From positions 660,592,591 through 660,656,590 of the forward strand of contig OY856409.1 in NCBI GenBank assembly GCA_963693085.1: a DNA stretch of 64,000 nucleotides, read 5' to 3'. The notes below the pieces were generated by a model. The model was not told where the DNA came from. It made no database searches and saw only the letters and a program-made list of their open reading frames with translations. Both the position numbers and the translations under genes were made by a program. Shown one piece after another: positions 56,366 to 64,000 of this stretch (position 1 is the first letter of the stretch; each line of letters starts with the position of its first letter). Source of the stretch: Alisma plantago-aquatica (Eukaryota > Streptophyta > Magnoliopsida > Alismatales > Alismataceae).

Positions 56366-57593
56366 TACATGAAAGGGGGGCATCTCACTTACTCTGGGAA
56401 ATAATAGAAAACCATCCAAATCTTCACAATGGATGGTGAAAATAATTGGCATATGAAATGTATCATTCACAAAAAATGTATTATTGGAAGTAGCAATCTA
56501 ACTAGACCAATTATCATTCTATCATAGTTTCATCACCGCACAAGGTGAATACCAAAACTAAAGGAAACTAAACTATAGCTAAGAGGCTACAAAGGGCAAC
56601 TTGGATATTCCAATCTATCTCCAAACAAAGAGTACTCATATAGTGGATGTATCTTGAGAACTCCTACAAAAGATATTCTCCACCTTAGGGTTGCAAGAGT
56701 ACACCAAAAGAGAAGAGAAAGTGGAATTCTTAGCATAAAAGAAGGTATGTGCATATAAATAGATATAAGACAATATTAGAGAAAAAGCACAACAAATAAT
56801 ATAACACGACTTCCCAAGCATAAGATAGAAAGAGAACATCCAAGTGAGTATCAAAATAAATCTTCATATAGTAAGACACAAAGATAATATGAAGAAACAA
56901 AGATATATTTACCAAATCCTACCTTTAATTATCAAATTATAGAACACAATTAAATAATAAGAATTCTGAATGCAGATCATATATTAGACTACAACCATCT
57001 AAAAATAGGATGGGAACACTTCCACATTTTTTGCCTAAGAAGGGGACAAGAGCACCTACAATACTGTGTAATGGTACAGACACATATATATGTATATGTA
57101 TATATATGCATGTATATTTATATTTATATATATATTTGTTTGTGCATGTGGTGAGAGAACCAAAAGTCCATATATGGGAAAAGTTGTAAACTGAAACAAC
57201 CCTAAAATGTAACACTACTAATAGATAATAATAGTCATAACAAATAAAACATGCACTCAATCGATAAGCAAGATAATTTTAGTCCAAGAAAATCATCTAT
57301 TTAGGGTTACCTATTAAATGGACCAATGAGATGATTATGCAATAAGTGTTGCAAATTGAATATGTATCTACAAGATCAAGGATAATGAATTCAATTTTCA
57401 CTTTCTATAAGATAAAATGCAAGGAATTGGACTCTATCAAGTCAAATATGTATAACCAAGTGGTATATAGATCAATATGCCACAATCAACTCAAAGAGGG
57501 AGAGAAAATATAAAACATTTTTCAGTAGACTCATAAAAAGAAGCAAGATGACTCAACTTGAGTTTAAACTAGTCAAGGTTAAACACAATACAG
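56366..57593. other. AT-rich stretch with an AT microsatellite
   Basis: No gene is recognised. A TA/CA-type microsatellite (TATATATGTATATG and similar) lies at about 57082-57140. Open frames here are short and AT-driven. Confidence 0.45.
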
Positions 57594-57762
57594 ACATAAT
57601 GACTGTATTGTGCACTGTCAATAATCTTTTACTTATATGTCACCTTGTTCACTAATCAACACATAATGAATTTATTTTGCACTATTAGTAGTCTATTACA
57701 TATGTCACCTTGTTCAGTAATATATACATAATGACTTTATTGTGCACTGTTAGTAATCTGAT
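57594..57762. repeat. tandem repeat, 2.5 units of about 66 bp
   Basis: Units start with ACATAATGA at 57594, 57661 and 57726. They share TTGTGCACT(G/A)T, AATCT and ATGTCACCTTGTTCA blocks. The third unit is cut after about 37 bp. Confidence 0.75.
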
Positions 57763-57816
57763 GTGAATAAATATAAAGTGAATGATCAATGTGGACAATA
57801 ATGTGACTAATATATA

Positions 57817-57833
57817 TATATATAATGTGACAA
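57817..57833. repeat. target-site duplication of SINE, left
   Basis: TATATATAATGTGACAA, 17 bp, is identical to 57990-58006. Confidence 0.85.
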
Positions 57834-57989
57834 ACCGACAAGGAGTGGCTCAAGTGGTCAATCACGGTATCCCCTAACAAAGGGACCCAAGTTCGAATCC
57901 CAATTGCCTCCTTGATATACCACCCTCCCCGATGTTTGGCCTCTACCACGGGCATGGGAAATGGGGGAGAAATCTTTCTCTCTTAATCC
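57834..57989 (+). mobile_element. tRNA-derived SINE
   Basis: About 156 bp. An A-box-like TGGCTCAAGTGG near 57845 and a perfect B-box-like AGTTCGAATCC near 57890 form an internal polymerase III promoter. The tRNA-like head is followed by an unrelated body ending in a CT-rich tail (TCTTTCTCTCTTAATCC), not poly(A). A perfect 17-bp duplication flanks it. It differs from the SINE at 25423-25633 in its tail and belongs to another family. Confidence 0.85.
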
Positions 57990-58006
57990 TATATATAATG
58001 TGACAA
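57990..58006. repeat. target-site duplication of SINE, right
   Basis: Second copy of TATATATAATGTGACAA, directly after the SINE tail. Confidence 0.85.
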
Positions 58007-61000
58007 TAATGGGACATTTAATATAAGTGGATATAACAAATGTGTCATCATATAAGTTAATTTTGAATTAACCAACTTAAGGGGATAAATAAGTAAAATA
58101 AGGAAACTCGTGCTAAACAATACATCATAACCATTTTGATAATTAAGTGAAGATAATTGGACTTCAAATTGTAAATAGTGGTAATTGATGTGATGTATAA
58201 TAATTAATTTTAAGACAATTTAGTTACACCATTTTGGTACTATGACTCATATAAGATATTCAAAAAGCTAAAATTGAACTCCAAAATCATAATCCACATG
58301 ATTAAATTATCTAGGGTACCATGTTTCAACCTAATTGGATAATGTTTGCTACCCAATTTGATAATAGAAGATAGTCCTCAAATAAGCACCCCTTATACGA
58401 ATTAGATTATAGTTTAGTTCTATTTAATCATGATTTATGATTTTATTATCCATAAGTCGATTTGGCCTAAAGTGCCCGTGCTATGTTGGTTCCTCATTTT
58501 GATGTATACTTAGGCTCTATCTGGTCCACTAGATCAACACCGGAATACCATCAACCCTTCTTGTACCTCACATTCATCTTCTTCCAGGACTCCACAGTCT
58601 GTATGTCTTCTATCTCCTCCTCCTCCTCCCATGATGTCTTTCTCCTCTCCTCCTCATGAACAACCCTCTTTCTATATGCATGCCTCGATTTGAGACAAAT
58701 ATCTAGGATTGTGTATCTCTACATCCCAAACAACGAAGGGGTTCTCCTCTCCCTCTATTTTTCATATCCATCATGACTCTTAGCTACCATACAGCTCCAA
58801 GCCTATATATATCTACATGTATACCATCTTCAACCATAGAAAAAACATTTATACATCTTGTTATCCCTCTATCGGTCCATAACCCAATCACCATCTCCAC
58901 TTTACTAATCAATCTATGTCGAGTCATGGGCACGTTTTAGACCACTAATAGGTCTACAAAGGATCCACATTCATTATATTGGTCCTCGTGATGCTCATGA
59001 CATGCTTGGTTGCTCCCATTTTAGGTATATTCATGTTACCACTTTTTCCTATTGACTTGCTTCTTTGGTGTCAATCCTAGTCGTCTGACTGTCATTTTCT
59101 TCTATTTCTTTCTCCCTCGATTTGTTTTAATCTTACAAACTAACTCAACAACTCATTGTTGATTGTTTATAGTTCCTTTTTAATTTCTATGTTCACCCAC
59201 ATATCTCGCATGGAGGTAGTATGTACGTTGGTTATGGGAATGTTGCCCTCCTTAGTATATAAGACTTGGGTCGTTGGTACTGACAGAAGATGGGGAACTC
59301 AAGGGGTTCAGCTATGCAAGATGAATACTTGTGATTCAGAATTTTGGATCTCACCTTTGAGCTTTGATTCAGAGCAGTGTATGCATAGATTGAAGGAAGA
59401 AGATGATTGGCAGTGTTTTTAACTATAATGCCCTCATTATTATTTCATTTTTTTTCATGTCATGCATTGGCTTTTCCATCCTTTTCTCTCTAATATGATA
59501 TTGTGTTGTAGGTTTGATTCATGTAAAGTATTTTACGAGTCTTCCCTATCACATATCAAGATGACGATGTGTGATGTAGGGGACTATTTGTGTTTAGCCT
59601 CTTATTTTCCATTTAAATTTCTAGTAAATTAATTAAATTTGATATTTCATATCTAATTATTTACTCATCACAAAAATAGAAATAAGTAATCATTGGAATT
59701 AGAAAAACAAACTCTACCCACGATATATGTTTTACAACCTAATTCAACTAAAGTAGGAAGTTAATATTATAGGTTTTGAAGCATAGACATTAATTACTGA
59801 TTCATCATTATGATTGTAATATTAGGTGAAGAAGTACAATGATTGGATATAGTGAACAAGGTGACATAAATTACATATTTAATTAAGAAATTTGCACTGG
59901 TTATTGGATTCATTTCAAATATATTAAGATATGCCATGTAATTATAGAACTTTATGTTATTGATGTATTATAATTAATACTAAGGATTCATATATTAGTG
60001 TTAGTGGACTTTATCTTAGTCTCAAAACATCACTATTCATCTAGTACGCATCATCATTATTCCTAAAGCCTAGGATTATGTTGCATACATACAACCTATC
60101 ATTGCATTATGGTGCGCTGATCTAAAGCATGGCTAGATGCATATGAAACTATAGTTAGGATTTATATGTGACTGACCTAAATCACACATCCAAAATGGAG
60201 TGGATCTAGAGTAGTCAAACTCTTAGATTTGTAACCCGACACCTAGGCCCCCACAACTATTATACGGGGTTCGATGTAGTAGATCGGGGTTGAACCATAG
60301 GGACAAGGTTGGTGAGTGTTAGGAATGCAGAGCCTTAATCCCAAATACACCAAATGGAGAGATAGATTAACAGTTTTCCCTAAGGAACGATGTCACTCCA
60401 AACAAAATAATAAAAGCAAAGGCAAGAAAAAAAAACAAGGGAATAAGATCAAATAAGAAAGACATAACCAAAATATGATGAGAACTTGGATCGGGTTTCA
60501 TCTACAAAGATCTCTTACCAGCATGCAATACTCACACCCCTTTATATACCCTTAGCAAGATTACAAGAAATCGTCATATATGTCTATTCCCTCCTCTCTC
60601 GAGTTTAGGATAGATCTACATTATAAGGTTGTCTCTCTCTCAGAATGGCAAACAAACAATCACAAAGAAAATCATATGATCATTAGCCTTAGAATTCAAA
60701 CATTTTCATGCATTCATGAAACTCCATAACATATAGATAACATTAATATTACTCAATCTCGGAGTTAACAATCATACATCACAAGATGGTATCTAATCAT
60801 GCAAATGAAGCGTTAATAATAAGAGTATGGAGATAATCTTTGCTATGAGCATATATATATTTAGAAGGATGTATGTATATACATGTTGGGAGAGCCTTAG
60901 TGGATACTCCCAACCCAAGTAAGGTGTTTAGCCACACATGTTAACGGGCAGCAAAACAAAATTACTAAAGTGTAGATACATAAAGAATAATGAAGAGGGG

Positions 61001-63029
61001 GAAGGTACAACATGACAGAGATGGTAGATCTAAAGAAGGAAGGAGGTGATACACCATTGATACTCCTTTAGATCTAGATCTGGTATGGGCGTGGGAGATG
61101 ACAACTCCTTCTTTTAAAGAAGAGTATGGCAGATCTTCTCTCTGCTCAAACTTTAGCCTTTAGAGATCCAAGACCAATGGAGATGAACAAGGGTGGCCCT
61201 GGAGTTGGGCAGCACTTCATTGCTCTTGATTATCCGACCCCCCCCCCCAACTTTATGTGGAGTCGAGAGCCTATTTGTAGGCATCACCCACTGACTTAGT
61301 CCCTCATCATGGTCGCGAACCATGTATCGACTGATACCATCACTCTTGTCATGGCTAGTGTCTCGGTCATGACATCTTCTCTTGGTCGATGCCATGCACC
61401 ACAATTGCAACGTATCATCTCGATCGTAGTTGGTGTTGCGGCTAGGGAGTGTTGATCATTGGCTCTGTCTCGAGCGAGACATCCATGGACCATTCCAGTC
61501 AAGATGGTGTCGCGGTCATGACTTTCTATGAGTTTGCATTGAGTGGGAAGGGTATTAAGTCAAATCCATATATTGTTCAAAGACACTTAAAATAGAATGA
61601 AAAATCCATAAAAGGGATATTAATATAGAAATAAAATAGGTGCAAAAAGTTCACAAGATGAGATGTTACCCACTCTCCCAAACTTAGAGTCTAGCCTATC
61701 CTCAGGATAATAGATAGAATCAAATCATTGAGTGATGATCTATAGATATTTCCTTATTAATAGAACTCACCATTACCAAATTATTTCATCCTTACAGCAA
61801 AACCTTTGTGTTCAGCTTGGTGCACTTCCTAAACTTCTATCTCCCCCCTTTATTTCTATAGTTTAGTGACCTTTTACCCCTTGCCACTGCCTTTTGTAGT
61901 AAAGGACTCTCCTTTGCAATGACCTTCCTACCCTTGATTTCTGGCTATATTTGTGAACGGTTCCAACAAGGGGTAGCTTTCACACCCTACCTTTATTTTG
62001 GTTGTCCCTAAGCTATTGTTCTTGGGTAAGTTAGCCTTTTAGTGTTTCATGCACTCCTCAGTCTCCCTCAACCATGGGTTGTCGTAAAGATAGTGTTGCC
62101 CAAGTGGGCCTGATGTAGCGTCAGGTGGTTGTACGAGGTTTTCTTTGGAATGTAGGTGAGTATAACTTAGCTACAAGATTCCACTTCTGATCACGACATA
62201 TCTACATTTATGAGTGAAGCAATACACCGACTATGTGGAATCTTTTGACATCTTTTTACGCACAACTCTCATGATTGATTTTTTTTCTTTTTGGCTTTTC
62301 ATTCTGATCTCAAGCTAGGGAAAGGGGTTGGTAGGATTTTAGGGTGGCCAAGCCTCTTTTCATCTCAAAGCGGGGATAACTAAAATGGGAAGGTGTAGTT
62401 GTTTCCTTCTTATGGGAGATGTAGAATTTCTAGCTAGTACTGTCAGGAGAAGAAGATTGGTCAGGAGTGTGGCTAATAAAGTCCTCCCTATTTCTAGGGG
62501 TTCCATAGATTCAAGGGTATTCTTCCGTTTTACACAACATTTTACTATAAGAATGGAAAAAGATTGCATTGTTGTGTCTTTTTCTTTTATGTAGGTTGAT
62601 AGAACATTTACATCACTCTAGAGATGATTACGCTAAAAGGTAGTAGGAGGACAAACAAGTCTAATAATGAATTTATTGAATAATCTTTGAAGACATAAAA
62701 ATTGTGAACTATAGTTTAAAATTTTCAAAATTTCCTAAAAGGTAGGAGTGAAGGTAGGAGTCTGTACAAGATTTTTTGAAACTGGAATTTAAAATTTAAA
62801 ATTTAGAATACAATGACAAAATTATACCTCTCATTCCCATTTATAACTCCTCCCCAAAACTTGCCATTCACTCTACCCTGGGGTGTCAAAGATGAAGGTT
62901 TCGATATAAACAGGCTTGATTTAGTGTTGTTGGCATTCGAAGACGGCCCATTTTGATTGCAACAACATGTTAGAATATACTCCTCAGAGCACTTTATAGT
63001 GTTCATGTTGCATGCTTACTAATTTTGTA
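58007..63029. other. AT-rich stretch without recognisable genes
   Basis: No domain, RNA gene or bounded element is seen in about 5 kb. Short features include a CTC-rich run (58611-58665), an ATATATATATTT run (60851-60861) and a C homopolymer near 61231-61238. A GC-richer part (60225-60340) holds CGGGGTTCGATGTAGTAG and looks like retrotransposon leader sequence, but it could not be assigned. Open frames of 68-88 codons (59156-59422 plus, 61153-61410 and 61296-61502 minus) show no family features. Confidence 0.45.
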
Positions 63030-63059
63030 TTTTGTAGGGCCAAGGCCGTCATCCAAGAC

Positions 63060-63790
63060 AGGTAGTAGAATCCGCATTCATTGGACAAGTGCATCTGTTG
63101 GGGAATTCTATGGCAAAATTGTGTCATTTTGAAGTCTTTTCCCTTTTTGTGTGTATCCCTTTCCTTGATAACGGACCATCTCTATGATTGCTTCAGTGCA
63201 TGTAGCTGCTTTTTCTTCCGTACATGTCTTAGAAATAGTCATATTGGTGTATTTCTTTAGTAAACAGGTGGAATCCGAGCTGTTATATAAAACTACAGTC
63301 CTCACTATGACATTGACTACCAAAAGATTCCAATGATTATCATATAGAATGGGCAGGAATATATAGTATGAAAGAGAGTTTGTCAGGCGTAGCTGTAGGC
63401 ACTCTTTTTCACCCAATTTCTTGTGTTTGAATATGTCGTCGACATGTAAGAAGTATGCCATGTGCACATTAGTCATGTTGTCCCCCAACAAGGATTGATA
63501 AGCAGACATAGTGCTAACTGAAAGGTATCCTCTATTTTCAAAGTTTTGTAGATGTCATCTTTTAGTACACATATGGCATCTTGTTCAAAGATTACTTCTC
63601 CCACAGTATCACCCTCCTTCAGACAATTCATTATCAATAGTATAGACTTTCATGATAGATTTTTGTGGGCCCATCTACCGAAGTTCTGGAAAGTAGTCTC
63701 TACTGCCCCTGTCGGCCCATCTGGGCATATCTCAGGAAGCTCCTCTTCATTGATCTCACCTTCCTCAGGGTGATCTTCAGTCAGTGCTTC
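63060..63790 (-). pseudogene. Ulp1/C48-type cysteine protease-like gene, broken
   Basis: The open frame 63509-63108 (133 codons) shows a C48 peptidase core: a YIFLPI strand, then DNHWNLLVV with the catalytic His-Trp, then VVLYNSSDS where the family usually has Asp. Continuing past 63108 with a one-frame shift gives a LSNECGFYYLSWM reading (about 63060-63093), which supplies the Cys of the 'DCG' box. Acidic, Glu-rich sequence lies upstream to about 63790 in another frame. Such domains are often carried by plant DNA transposons; no transposase or terminal repeat is visible. Probably a dead transposon-borne or duplicated protease. Confidence 0.6.
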
Positions 63791-64000
63791 TTGTTCTTTT
63801 TTCGCAGCTATTGTAGTTATCACTTTTTCAGCTACCTTTGGATGTTGTTGCTCCTCCTGTTTAGCTTCAACTTGGTGCTTATCTATAGGCCACCTTTCCT
63901 TTCATGCAGAAGCCCTAGCCGTCTCGGAAGGGTCAATCCACAAGGTTTGTAGTTCCTCCCTCCATGTCTTCTATTCTGTAATGGAATGCATGTGTACATC
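63791..64000. other. window end, possible upstream part of protease gene
   Basis: On the minus strand a Lys/Glu-rich reading (EAKQEEQQHPKVAEK) near 63815-63870 may continue the acidic region of the C48-like gene. The gene start, if any, lies outside the window. Confidence 0.3.

Noticed and set aside
59156..59422. 88-codon plus-strand frame as a small gene
   Set aside because: No domain, no family feature and no neighbouring gene structure; length is within chance expectation.
60225..60560. Leader of a Ty3/gypsy Athila/Tat-type element
   Set aside because: A vague resemblance only; no primer-binding site, LTR or coding could be confirmed.

Overview
The window looks like repeat-dense nuclear DNA from a flowering plant. 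It is AT-rich, I recognise no host protein gene, tRNA or rRNA in it, and nearly every coding signal belongs to plant retrotransposon families: an L1-type LINE with an ORF1 DUF4283-like domain and an ORF2 RNase H, an RTE LINE, a Ty3/gypsy chromovirus with a chromodomain, Ty1/copia elements and tRNA-derived SINEs. I cannot name the species. Very long LTRs (about 3.4-3.7 kb) and repeated nesting suggest a large, slowly purged genome.

Layout. Positions 484-554 and 2842-3447 are two halves of a decayed Ty3/gypsy integrase end, split by a 5'-truncated RTE LINE on the minus strand (555-2841). A degenerate GGATCC minisatellite (5090-5480) precedes a complete-looking L1-type LINE (5581-23635, 14-bp target-site duplication). 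Its ORF2 is split by a 12.3-kb Ty3/gypsy chromovirus (8421-20693, 5-bp duplication CTAAT) that still has both LTRs, primer-binding site, gag, protease, RT/RNase H, integrase, chromodomain and polypurine tract. The internal reading frame of this element has 13 premature stops and no frameshift. From 24150 to 33357 lies an old minus-strand Ty1/copia element (gag, protease region, integrase and RT fragments). It was invaded by a plus-strand Ty1/copia element (27757-32369) and by a SINE (25423-25633). From 33842 to 41520 is mostly unrecognised AT-rich DNA.

From 41521 to about 56365 I read a stack of LTR sequences. Two diverged copies of a long repeat (41521-44395, and 46719-47697 plus 53963-56365) look like the LTR pair of a non-coding, LARD-like minus-strand element, with a primer-binding-site-like motif at 46708-46715. 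The second copy holds a hAT-like non-autonomous element (47040-47569) and an old solo LTR (47698-53957). That solo LTR in turn holds a younger solo LTR of the same family (48166-51555, duplication CTTAT). Another SINE lies at 57834-57989. A broken Ulp1/C48-type protease gene lies at 63060-63790.

Nothing here forms a functional gene system that I can defend. The value of the window is its readable insertion history: several elements have exact target-site duplications and one has a paralogous empty site. It also shows mutational signs of long-term cytosine methylation, and unusual short-repeat and hairpin arrays inside the LTRs. No homology search or alignment program was run. All family calls come from reading motifs and comparing copies within the window by eye.
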